The notes below the pieces were generated by a model. That model saw nothing but the letters and a program-made list of their open reading frames with translations, searched no databases and had not been told where the DNA came from. Position numbers and translations under genes: made by a program. 64,000 nt of DNA from Geosiphon pyriformis (lineage: Eukaryota; Glomeromycota; Glomeromycetes; Archaeosporales; Geosiphonaceae): assembly GCA_016748015.1 (NCBI GenBank), contig JAAOMT010000531.1, positions 352,295 to 416,294 of the forward strand. The letters run 5' to 3'. This document shows, piece after piece, positions 34,640 through 45,019 of the stretch (within the stretch, counting starts at the first letter, position 1; each line of letters opens with the position of its first letter).

Positions 34640-37293
34640 AGAGTGCAAGCCAACCAGAAGAAAACCCCTTTTACGCTTTTAACTTAACTGATAATGACCA
34701 TGACATGGATGAATTAGCAATCAACCCCTCTGAATCTACAAGAAAGAAGAAGAAAGCCAAAGTTGATTTCGTTTTAGACTCCAATAAAGCTTCTACATCA
34801 ACTGCTGACAACAATAAGCCCCCAAAAGCCAAAGTTTTCAAGAATCCTCCAAAGTTGAAACCTCCAGAAATAGTACAAAAATCCAGTCCCTATTCTGTTG
34901 TCAAAGACCTTATGGAAACCCCAGCACATATAACTTTTGGCCAATTGATGACCCATCCACAATTCAGAAAAGATCTTCGCAAATCTCTAATTCCAAAAAA
35001 AAAGACACCCAAAACCAACAAATGCCCTTGCCAAGCTGGACTTGCTGACAATAGCAATGTCACTCCTCTAATTTGTAAAGCCCAAGTGGCTGGTTACTTT
35101 ATCGATTTGATCCTAGACAGTGGATCATCTGTTAGTGTCATTGCCAAACACTTTTTTGAAGCAATTGGCAGAAAAATTGATGAACCATCCACACAACCAA
35201 TGACCAATGTGCATGGTGATAAGAAAAAAGGGCTTGGCATAGCCAAAGCTATTCCTGTCCACATCAATGGCATTAGCATTGAAACTGATATGGAAGTGTC
35301 TGAAGCAAAAGAATACACCATCATTGTTGGCAATGAATGGCTTAAGAAAGCAAAGGCTTTGCTTGATTATGAACTCTGTGAACTAACCATCAGATGTGGT
35401 GAGAAACCCATTGTGGTTAAGTATCACCATTGGACAACTTCCCCAGTACCCAAGCAGAGTCCAGAAAAAAATGAATCAGATAATGAAGAAAGTGAGGAAA
35501 AAGAAGAACAAGAAGAACAAGAAGAAACTGCTGAACTCGCCTATACCATCTTTACTAACAATGGCAAACCACTGGATAATGTTAAGACAGATAAAGAAGG
35601 AATCATTGTCAATGGCAAGCTGATCTGCTGGCCTTATTATGACATGCTCAGAAGAACCTTTGACAGAAAGCCAGGCAAGAAAGCCAAATACAGTTATTGG
35701 TGGCATGGTCCTTGTGTCCAGTGCTGGTGTGACAAACCATTGTACTCTCCTAGTGATGAATGCATGTCCTGCCTGATCTATTACAAAGATTGGGAACCAA
35801 TCAGCTTGATACCCTGAGAAGAAATAAAAGAAGTCCAAAAGTCCTTTGAAAATGAACCACCTGAAATCCAATTACTAATTGTAGAACAAAGAGAACTCTC
35901 TCCAGAAGAAAGAAAAGTAGACATTGAAAACCTGCTGGCTAGAAACAGCCCAGTTATCTCAAAAGAAGGTGAACCTCCTGGACGTACACATGTGATACAA
36001 CACACCATCATCATGAGAGAAACTCGCCCCATCCATTTGAAGCCCTATCAATCCAATAGACACAATGATGAGTTTATAAAAAAGGAAATAACCCGAATGA
36101 AAACCCTTGGATTCATACAGGAAACCAAGAGTGAATGGGCATTCCCAGTTGTAGTGGTATCCAAGAAAGGAGAAACCCTACGCTTTTGTGTTGACTATTG
36201 CCAATTAAATGCCATTACTGAAAGAGATATGTACACACTTTCCAAAATTGATGCAATGCTAGACCAATTCCATGGTGCTGCTTTCTTCTCAATCATTGAC
36301 TTAACTGCTGGATTCTGGCAAGTAGAGATGGATCCAGAAAGCAGAAAGAAAACTGCCTTCATCACCAAGTATGGTACCTATGAATTCACAGTCATGCCTT
36401 TTGGTCTCACAAATGCTCCTTCCACATTTCAATGCTTAATGGACAAAGTATTTGAATCAGTAAAAAAAAACTTTGTTCTAGTCTACTTGGACGACATAAT
36501 GGTATACTCAAAAACCTGGGATGAACACCTTGAACATTTGCAAAAGGTTTTTGACCTCCTTAGAAATGCTGGTCTCAAGATCAATCCAATCAAATCATTC
36601 TTTGGATGTTAATTCACCCAGTTTCTTGGCCATCTTATTACAAAAAATGGAATCTTCCCTGATCCAGCCAAAATTGAAAAAGTTCAAAACATTAGACAAC
36701 CAATGAATGTTCATGAACTACGCTCTTTTCTTGGTTTGGCCTCTTATTATCACAAGTTTGTTAAGAATTTCTCCAAAATCGCTGCTCCTCTCAATCAGCT
36801 ACTTAGGAAAAACATCAATTATTACTGGGGCACTCATCAACAAAAAGCATTTGAAATTCTGAAAGAAAAACTGGTTACAGAACCCATCCTCATGCAACCT
36901 AATTTGAATCAACCTTTTATCTTCCACACTGATGCATCTGGCTATGGACTTGGTGCTGTTCTTTCCCAAAAAGATGAAGATGGCAGGGAACATGCCATAG
37001 CATATGCCAGTAGAACTTTCACACCAGCAGAAAAGAACTACTCAGTCACTGAGCAAGAATGCTTAGCAGTAGTTTGGGCTACCAGCTACTGGGACAAATA
37101 TCTTAAGGGTGTGAAATTTTTGGTGATAACAGATCACCAAGCTTTGGTTTGGCTACACAACAAAAGAAACCTGAAACATAAATGGATAACTCGCTGGATA
37201 CTCCACTTGGATGAATTCAACTATGACATTCAACACCACAAAGGAGCTAATCATCAAAATGCCAACACTCTCTCCAAACTTACCATCCAGTGA
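34612..37293 (+). pseudogene. Pol of element 2: protease, zinc-ribbon, RT, RNase H
   Basis: One frame (-1 relative to gag) with stops at 35815 and 36610 before its end at 37291. A Lys-rich linker leads to the protease box LILDSGSSVSVIAKHFFEA (catalytic DSGS intact) and IIVGNEWLKKAKALLDYE. A Glu-rich hinge follows near 35465-35530. Next is a zinc-ribbon-like block, C-x2-C-x-C then C-x2-C ending LIYYKDWEPIS (35710-35805). RT has FPVVVVSKKGETLRFCVDY, VMPFGLTNAPSTFQ and the intact catalytic YLDDIMVYS. RNase H has HTDASGYGLGAVLSQ, EQECLAVVWATSYW and FLVITDHQALVWL. Its last site is NANTLSK where NADxLSR is usual, so one catalytic Asp is lost. No dUTPase lies between protease and RT, unlike elements 1 and 3. 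Confidence 0.9.
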
Positions 37294-37445
37294 TAGTAAA
37301 ACCCTCTCAAACCAAACCAACTTAATTATTTGTAACTCCTCCACAAACAAACATGATAATGGACTTGGACAACTACTCTGCTTTAATGAAATTTTTGGGT
37401 AAAGAACAATACCCGCCAGACTATAATTGACAACAAAGAGAACAT

Positions 37446-38612
37446 TTGCGCAAACAATCAAATTTCTATTTGATTTACCAGAACCAGTTATATAAAAGAA
37501 ATAGAAAAGATCCTGACTGCCCCCAGAGAGTCATTAGATTTGAAGAAAGAGAAATTGTGATCTACAATATGCACACTGATCCATTAGCTGGACACTTTGG
37601 AAAAACAAAAACAATTCAGAAAACTTTAGCTCGCTATTATTGGCCTACTTTGGGAAAAGACATTGCTAAATACATCAAAACTTGTGATATCTGTCAAAGA
37701 AGAGGAAAACCCAATCGCAAGAAAGATATCCATCCAATCTCTGTTGGTCAACCATTTAATAGAATTGGTATAGATGTTGTTGGACCTTTAACAGTAACTC
37801 CTGATAGCAACAGATACATTATCACAGCTACCGACTATCTTACAAAGTGGGTAGAAGCAAGAGCCACCCCAGATCAAACAGCAGTCTCAATTGCCAATTT
37901 TATTTATGAAGATATTATCTGTCGCCACGGCTGCTCCAAAGAACTTTTATCTGATAGAGGAAGAGCTTTTCTCAGTACACTGGTTGAAGAACTTTGCAGA
38001 AAAATGGGAATACGTTATAAACTCTTTTCCTCTTATCACCCCCAAACAAATGGCCTAGTAGAATGTTTCAATAGAACACTATGTGAAACCCTAGCCAAAA
38101 CCAGTAAAGAAACCAACCTATGGGACAAAGTATTGCCTTCAGCCTTGTTTGCTTACAGAACTGTGAATCATGACATAACAAGTTATGAACCCTTTTATCT
38201 GCTCTATGGATGAATGGCAACTCTACCAATAGAAACAGATATAGAAACAATACCTTTTGAAGAAATAACAATAGAAGATTACAAGAACATTTTGCAAAGA
38301 AGACTTGGTACCATTCTTGACTCATTAGTAGAAACACGGATAATTGCCTTTGAAAAGATAAAACAGATCCAAGAGAAGCTCAAAAAGAAAAAGACCTATA
38401 AAACACTTTTCTTAAGTGTTGGTGACTTAGTTTTAGAATATTGTTCAGACAGAAACAATGTCTATGGTGATAAATTCTCTAACTGGTGGAAAGGACTCTT
38501 TATAGTCAACAAAGTTTTAAACAATGGTTTTTATATCTTACAAGATCAATATGGAACAATATTCAGTGATCACCCTGTTTATGGCACGCGACTCAAGAAA
38601 TATCACAAATGA
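37446..38612 (+). pseudogene. Integrase of element 2
   Basis: In a third frame, after an indel between 37293 and 37446. The HHCC zinc domain is H-x(n)-H with HTDPLAGHFGKTKT and CDICQRRGK. Core DDE residues: GIDVVGPL, LSDRGRAFLS and GLVECFNRTL. The C-terminal SH3-like part has LFLSVGDLVLEYCSDR and KFSNWWKGLFIVNKVLNNGF. One TGA (38211-38213) interrupts the motif YGxMATLP; a CGA-to-TGA change at a CpG would explain it. The terminal stop TGA at 38610-38612 overlaps the ATG of the accessory ORF. Confidence 0.88.
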
Positions 38613-39370
38613 CCTGATTGGTTACCTGTTGTGGTAATACCGACCCAAATGATCAGCAAAAATTAGATATAAATAAATGCACCATTTCCAAAACAGAGGT
38701 ATCTTCAATTGACATGAACAATTATTTCTTGGATCAAAACATTCAAAACACTTTCTATACTCTCCATGAGTACTGGATTAAGAACTATCCAAATGCTACT
38801 CTGATTATCGGAAAACAAACTACTATAACAGACAACAGTGGAACTCACACTGTTATTAGACCAAAGAAAACAACTACCAGAAGAGAAAGAATTAGTGGCA
38901 AAATGGATAAATACCTGCTAGAAAGCATAACAGCAGTGATACTTTCACTTTCCAGCACAATTGGAAAAACAATACAAGAAATCTTGCCCATAGACAAAAA
39001 CTTGTCATATGGAAGACAACTAGAACTCTATGGTCGTCTTAGTAAAATCATAGAAGACATAAAGCTCATGAAGAAAACAACTTCAGAGATACAAGTGGAA
39101 ATTTTGGGCATTATACAATTAGATGTCCCAAGAGTTTTGACCATTGCTAAAAGAGCCAGAACTCTAATACAAAAATTTGGTCTCTTGGATACAAAGCTTA
39201 TTTTACCTCAAGTACTATATACTCTATCCACAAAAGACTTCAACAAACTAGTTAGTTTTGAGTTAGACAAAACTCTTCACATAGACTATCCCATAAATAG
39301 TTTGATTTTGCCAGAGCTCAATCTCTTTGGAGAGGATGATGTTATGGTTGAAACACAGAGTTTTTATTAA
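38609..39370 (+). CDS. Accessory ORF after integrase in element 2
   Basis: ATG at 38609 overlaps the pol stop as ATGA. Two codons later a TGA (38615-38617) interrupts, after which 250 codons are open to TAA at 39368-39370. The next in-frame ATG is 38714 (218 residues). The product is helical in character, with Lys/Glu/Leu/Ile-rich stretches (KMDKYLLESITAVILSLSST, YGRLSKIIEDIKLMKKT), and has no signal peptide or membrane segment. It is therefore not an envelope-like protein. The end, PELNLFGEDDVMVETQSFY, crosses the polypurine tract into the 3' LTR. I recognise no domain; weak resemblance to the accessory tails of elements 1 and 3 is discussed in the findings. Confidence 0.65.
39329..39339 (+). 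promoter_or_regulatory. Polypurine tract of element 2
   Basis: GGAGAGGATGA directly precedes TGTTATGG at the start of the 3' LTR. It lies within the accessory ORF coding sequence. Confidence 0.65.
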
Positions 39371-39957
39371 TTATCACATGTATTAGCCAATGATGTCATA
39401 TAATTAGCCACCCTATTTTTAGATAGTGATTGTTGACCACTTTAGACAGCTATATAAGCAATGATTCCCTCAGCTGTAGAAAGACATGATCAAAGTAACG
39501 AAATAAACAATATCAATTACTTCCTCTCATAATTGCTTATTCCCCTTTCCTTACCTTGAAGTATCTACTTGTTGGCATTTACATACCTTATCTTTTCCCC
39601 TTCTTGATTTGTATTTGTTAAAATTAGCCTGAGAAGCAATTGGCTTGCTCTTGTAATTCATTGAATAAAGAAACAATTGAAAAGTACAATGATACCTGTT
39701 ATTGATTCTAAGAATCACTGAGTTGAGGCATAGAATAATAGCAGTGGTATTATCTTGTTGACAATCATGGACTATTCCTCTACCTTCAGATTTAAGAAAA
39801 GATTAGCGACTGTGATTTTTATGAGACTGATCATGCACATTGAATTCCTACTTATTCAATTTGCTCCCTTATTGTAATTCCTTCTTTGTTTATTTCCATC
39901 ACCATACAATACTGTTTTCCTTTGCTATCCATTAGCTTGTTACTCCAACCCGTAACA
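39340..39957 (+). repeat. 3' LTR of element 2
   Basis: 618 bp, TGTTATGGTTGAAAC...CCGTAACA. It matches 32290-33015 except for the 108-bp tandem expansion present only there and scattered transitions. Confidence 0.9.
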
Positions 39958-40638
39958 ATGTAATAAACCCAAATATTTGACAGAACCATCTGTATAGACA
40001 GTTATAGAGCCCAACCTGGAATTCAGTAGATGCTCACTAACATAACCAAAGTCACAAGGAGAGTTAGTAAGAATAGAATGAGGAGACAACATTATACTAT
40101 TCAACAAGCCATCTTCAACTATAAATTTGACCAATGAAGCAAACCAGACAGGAACCAGGTCTCTAGGGTCTAGCTTTTTCCACTTGTGAAAAGTGTTTTA
40201 TGTAAAACACTTGCCATGGTAGTCCAGAAGCTGGTTTACAAACACCACACCATATTTTTTAAGAAACTTTGCTATACTTAAATAATACTCAAAACCAAGT
40301 ACATCCAAGACTGCAATACTATTTCCAGCTTAAAAAACATCAGACAGATCACCACCCAATGATAGATTGCACAGTTTGAGAGCACATGTTGTGCCAGCCA
40401 AAAAGCAATTCACAGAATTGACCAGCAACTTAATCAGAAATTTAAGAGAGTACTGGGGCATCCAGCTAGTGGCTTGCAACTCCATGGCTCTGTGTTTAAA
40501 TAATTTACTGAGAATTCCATTAGCATTAGTGAATTTAACCAGGCCAGCCAGCAGATTTTCAGCCAGCACTTGCTCAAAAAGCCTTAAACCATATAGCTCT
40601 GGATGATACAAAGTTTCATTTGGGAAATTCTTGGGCAG
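39958..40638 (-). mobile_element. LINE fragment: end of RT and start of RNase H
   Basis: Minus strand encodes NETLYHPELYGLRLFEQVLA, NANGILSKLFKHRAMELQAT, CNLSLGGDLSDVF, then GSITVYTDGSVKYLGLL, the first RNase H strand with its catalytic Asp. The order matches 48610-49140 of the plus-strand LINE copy. Element 2 breaks it at 39958 and the LTR of element 3 borders it at 40638. No RT catalytic core is present in the window. Confidence 0.8.
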
Positions 40639-41518
40639 TGTTACAGGTGATTATTTCTGTTGTTGTATTGAATAACAAACCCGTAACTTGGTGCTCAAAA
40701 GCTACTTTTGTGGATGATGTGCTGAAAGTGTGGTATCTGAAGGTTTTGGTTGATCTGAAGGTTTTGTTGTGAAGTTCTTTGTATAATGAACAGAGATTCA
40801 GTGGTGATGGTAGTAGTTTTTCTGGAGTCGCAATTATGCCCAATTTTTTTCTCAGCTTGGCGGCCGAATTTATTCTGGCAGTTGTGCCCTTCTGGTAAAC
40901 TATCTGTTAATATATATAATTCTACTCTTATTTCTGGGTCTTTTACCAGGCTATTCTTAACATCAATAACTCAGTGCTTAATCTTTTTACTCAATTAGTA
41001 TACAACAACAAAATCAAAAAAATAAAATAAAATAAAAATAAAGAAAATAAAATTAAAAAAAATAAAGAAAATAAGCCAAGGCAATTTGGTACATTAGTAT
41101 CTCGTCAATAGTCATGATCAAGAGCTATTGTTCTAGTGTGGTTAAGTATCAATTACTATCAACATAAAGTGTTGATAGTGAAGAGTGAATTGAGATATAG
41201 AATAATTATTTATTTGATGGTTGGTTTCTTGGTTAAGGATTCTGTGGTATTGATTCTGTCTTTTCTGTTTCTAACACTACTGCTATATATACATAATTGG
41301 GATTCCTCAATTCTTCAATTTTTCACAACAGGAATCCTGGAATTCCTAGAATTCTGCGATTTTTTTAAGAGAAATCCTGCAATTCCTCATCAGGGAATCC
41401 TGAAATTTCTGGAATCCTGCAATTCCTGAGAGAAATCCTGGAATTCCACATTTACTATGCTTACTTCTGATTGGCTAATAATTATGCTAATATATTTCCT
41501 ATATTTCTATGAGTAATA
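40639..41518 (-). repeat. 3' LTR of element 3
   Basis: 880 bp. Reverse-complement match of the solo LTR at 31438-32285, including the GGAATTCC-type array (41300-41455 here). The outer start is decayed from TGTTACTCAT to TATTACTCAT. Confidence 0.85.
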
Positions 41519-41533
41519 TTATTTCCTCCTTTT
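41519..41533 (-). promoter_or_regulatory. Polypurine tract of element 3
   Basis: Minus strand AAAAGGAGGAAATAA abuts the 3' LTR, like GAAAGGAGGGGATAA in element 1. Confidence 0.75.
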
Positions 41534-42130
41534 AATATTGAGCTCCGTCAAAATCTAACTCATGTAATTTCTTCTTTTGAAGTATTTCCTGGATTTTGTT
41601 TTTGAGAATTACTTGTGTTATTTGGGTCTGTAATTCTTCAAATTGAGCATTGGTAATTTTTCCCAATTGATTACTGGTAACCATATCCATTGCTCTGTCG
41701 AGCAATATTTCTGGTTTATCCTGAAATGCTGTGTGTATTCGGTATATGGCTCGAGCTTATGTAGATAAGTTGTTCTTTCCCACAAAATGTTTTAATTGTT
41801 GTAGTATTCTTTTGTTGAATAATCGCTTTGTTTTATCCATATATAGATTCTGGATATTTATGTGTTGTTTCAAGTAAAATAACAATAGTTTCGTGGAAAT
41901 TGTTGTATCTATCAATTCCAAGTTTCTTTAGTCAACTCTTGATATAGTAACTCTTTTGTCGATTCTTTTACTGCTAATTTTACTTTCGCTATAATTTTGT
42001 CCACAGTATTTTCAGTTTTCTTCTGTGTTCTGAGTTGAAATGTCTTTCTAGTATCTTGATATCGAATGGTTTGTTAATTGATTATAATCTCTATTTCTTG
42101 GTGTTAGATTAATTGAAAGAGTTGTTGTGT
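41534..42130 (-). pseudogene. Accessory tail region of element 3
   Basis: After the integrase C-terminus the minus strand gives KKTENTVDKIIAKVKLAVKE and STKELLYQELTKETW. After stops it gives ARAIYRIHTAFQDKPEILLD, SNQLGKITNAQFEELQTQI and KKLHELDFDGAQY, ending at the polypurine tract. It is helical and charged, with no known domain. The last blocks are shared with element 1. Confidence 0.6.
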
Positions 42131-42359
42131 TAGTGTGTGAATGTTGTCTGTAATTTCCATTTTTCTGATATTTCTTGTCGTGTTTACCATGTCTTTATAT
42201 ATTCTTTTGATGGATCAATTTAACGTGTTGTTGTCGATAATAATGATTGGTTCCAGATCTCATGGAATCTCATCTGGTTGGACTAGTATTCTCTGTACTC
42301 TTAATTGTGAAATATTACTGGTAGATGGTAGTGTAATGTTGTGATATGGTTTCAGTCAA

Positions 42360-43387
42360 TTTCTATGTGCTGCTTTGGTTAAAATTTTGTTATCCAATCT
42401 TAATTTGTAAGCTCCATTTCCTAGAATTTCTTCTATGTAAAATGGTCTATCTTATTTGGGGTCAAATTTTCCACTCCATTGTTTTTTTGTTTTGGTATGA
42501 TGTAGTAATACTTTGTTTCTGATCTTGAATTCAACTGGTTTGTCTGGTAGTTGACTATCGTGTCTTTCTTTCTGTGTTTCTTGTGACTTTTGGATATTAT
42601 CAGCTGCTCTTCTTCATTTGTTTTCTAAGGTTTCCATTAAGTTATATGTTCTTCTCAGCAATGTTTCTTGAAAATTTTCCTCTGTTATTGGTTTAACTGG
42701 ATATGTATTAATTTCTCTCTCTACTGGTAACGTTGCTATTCTCCCATATACTAATTCAAATGGTGTTGCTTGTGTAGTATCTTGTTTCGTTGTCCGATAA
42801 GCAAATAGTACTGATGGTATGAACAAATTCCAATTGTTCTGGTTTTCTTGGCTGAGCTTGGCTATTGCTTCACACAATGTTCTGTTGAATCTTTCTACTA
42901 ATCTGTTGGTTTGTGGATGGTATAGTGATGATAATGGTCTCTTAATTCCGAATCTTTGGCTCAATTCTGTTAATGTTCTGTTCACAAAATGAGTTCTTTG
43001 GTCTGATAATAATTTTTTTAGACATCCATGTTGACAAATCAAATCCTGATGAACAAATTCAGCAACGGATTCTGCATCCGCTCTTTGAATTGCTTTTGTT
43101 TCTGGCCATTTAGTGAGATAGTCCATAGCTACTGTTATGTATCTGTTTCCTCTGCTGGTGATTGTTAATAGTCCGACTAAATCAATTCTCATACAGTCAA
43201 ATGGTTGTTCCACTTTGATTGGTCTTAATGGTTCACTGGGTCTTATTCCTCCTCTTCGCTGACAAGCATCACAATTTTGAACATATTGAATAATGTCTGG
43301 GTACATTGATGGCCAATAGTATTTTTTTCTAGTTCTTTCCATGGTTGCTTCTTTGTGAAAATGTCTTGTTGTTGAATTTAAGTGCAT
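42360..43387 (-). pseudogene. Integrase of element 3
   Basis: HHCC zinc domain: HLNSTTRHFHKEATMERTR and CDACQRRGG. Catalytic residues: RIDLVGLL, LSDQRTHF and RLVERFNR, so D, D and E are all present. YGRIATLPVE ends the core. A further segment (42360-42560) gives FKIRNKVLLHHTKTKKQWSG and GNGAYKLRL, an SH3-like C-terminal part. Stops interrupt only the C-terminal part. The 257-codon core frame is open. Confidence 0.87.
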
Positions 43388-43756
43388 GTTAAATAATATT
43401 GTCTCTTTTTCTGGCTCTGTAATTACTCTGGTTGGTTGATCTAGATCCCTTCTATTTTTCCGATAAAGTATATTTTGGTAAGTGATAAAATATTTTGATT
43501 GTTGTTTGATACTCCTTCATTCTGTATGAGATAAATTCTTCTTGAACTGTTGAGTGTTTAGATAATGTTGCAATTGTTGATATTTTTGTATGTTCATCTT
43601 TTATTGTATTTTTCCGTTGGTATTGTTCTGGTTTTATTATATTTTTGGGTTGAAATGTTCTTAGATTTGTTTTATTCGCAATAAACCGTCAGCATTTCCG
43701 TTGTCTTTTCTCTTTTTGTAATGTATAGTATAATTGTATAGTGTGAGTGCTATTTT

Positions 43757-44911
43757 CTATCTTGACTGTCTTCTATCTTCAAATTCTTGTTTTTGGAGTG
43801 ATGTTAATCCCTTGTGATCTGTGTATACTTCAAACTTCTGGCTTAAGTATTTTTTCCATTTCATGACAGCCCAGTATATTGCTAAGTGTTCTTGTTCTGG
43901 TGTTCCATAGTTTTTTTCAGCTGGTGTTAAACCTTTGCTGGCATATGCTACTGGATGTTCTCTGCCATCCAGTTTTCTCTGAGATAATACTGCTCCCAAT
44001 GCTTGGCTGGATGCATTGGTGGTGATAATGAATGGTTTGCTGTAATCTGAATAGATCAGTACTGGAGTTTGGATGAGTTTTTTCCTCAGAATATCAAAAG
44101 CTTCTTGTCAACTTTCTGTCCATTCATATTTCGCATTTTTGTTTTGCAGTTGATTGAGTGGCTGCGCTATCTTGGAAAAGTTTTTGATAAAATGACGATA
44201 ATAGCTGGCAAATCCCAAGAATGATTTCAGTTCTGTTATATTGGTCAACACTGGAAAGTTCTTTACTATCTCTATTTTCTCTGAATCCGTTTTGATGCCG
44301 TCTTTGCTGACTATGTGTTCCAAGAATTTGAGTTCTGTCTTGCCAAAGAAGCACTTTGTCACATTTAACTTTAGTTCTGCTCTTCTTAGTCTTTCGAACA
44401 GATGAAAATAATCATCAAACATCTTTGAGAATACATTGGTGTCGTCTAAGTATACAACTACTGATTTCCACAATAAGCCCATATAAATAATTTCCATTAA
44501 CCATTAAAAAGTTGCTGGGGCATTGGTTAAGCCGAATGGCATCACTTCAAATTTGAGATTCTTTTCTCTAGTAGTAAATACTGTCTTCTCTTTGTCAGCT
44601 GGATTCATGGCTACTTGCCAGTAACCATTGTTCAAATCTAATGTGGAGAACCATTTGTTCCCACCGAAAGCATCAAATAATTTCTGTATTCGTGGAGTTG
44701 GATAACTGTTTCCACAAGTTACACCATTGAGTTTCCTGTAGTCTACACAAAACTGGATTTTTCCATTTTTCTTACAGACAAGTACCACTGGTGATGACCA
44801 TGCACTCATTGATGGTTGAATTAGCCCATTGTCAAGCATTCTGTTTATCTTTTGATGAATAATCTCATGGCTGGCTGGCAGCATTTTGTATGCTCTTTGT
44901 TTGATTGGCAT
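43757..44911 (-). pseudogene. RT and RNase H of element 3
   Basis: One frame with a few stops. RT: SSPVVLVCKKNGKIQFCVDY, VMPFGLTNAPATF and catalytic VVYLDDTNVFSK, intact. Thumb and connection: SFLGFASYYRHFIKNFSKI. RNase H: GAVLSQRKLDGREHPVAYAS, PEQEHLAIYWAVMKWKKYLS and FEVYTDHKGLTSL. The end of RNase H near 43690 (NADGLL) is frameshifted. Confidence 0.87.
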
Positions 44912-45019
44912 TGTATCTCCAGTCTTGATCTAATGCTGGATGATGTCAGTCTGGCCAAACTCATTTTCGCTGGCAAAAATGTTATTGAAATTGTTGAGTA
45001 ACATCTTGAGCTGCATACA

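Larger units (their letters stand above)
32290..39957 (+). mobile_element. LTR retrotransposon 2 (Ty3/gypsy, gag-pol plus extra 3' ORF)
   Basis: A 7.67-kb plus-strand element: 5' LTR 32290-33015, putative primer site, gag, -1 frameshift site, protease, zinc-ribbon, RT, RNase H, integrase, accessory ORF, polypurine tract and 3' LTR 39340-39957. Domain order RT-RNase H-integrase is Ty3/gypsy. Flanks ACGT (32286-32289) and ATGT (39958-39961) fit a 4-bp duplication. Single stop codons break gag and pol but the frames are otherwise long, so decay is recent compared with element 1. It is inserted immediately next to the solo LTR, inside the LINE. Confidence 0.92.

Noticed and set aside
35476-35871. 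131-codon frame antisense to element 2 pol
   Set aside because: Shadow of the Glu-rich hinge of pol; the Phe-rich translation is the complement of GAA codons.
38609-39370. Envelope-like gene of an errantivirus-type element
   Set aside because: No signal peptide, membrane segment or glycosylated ectodomain character; helical charged protein instead.
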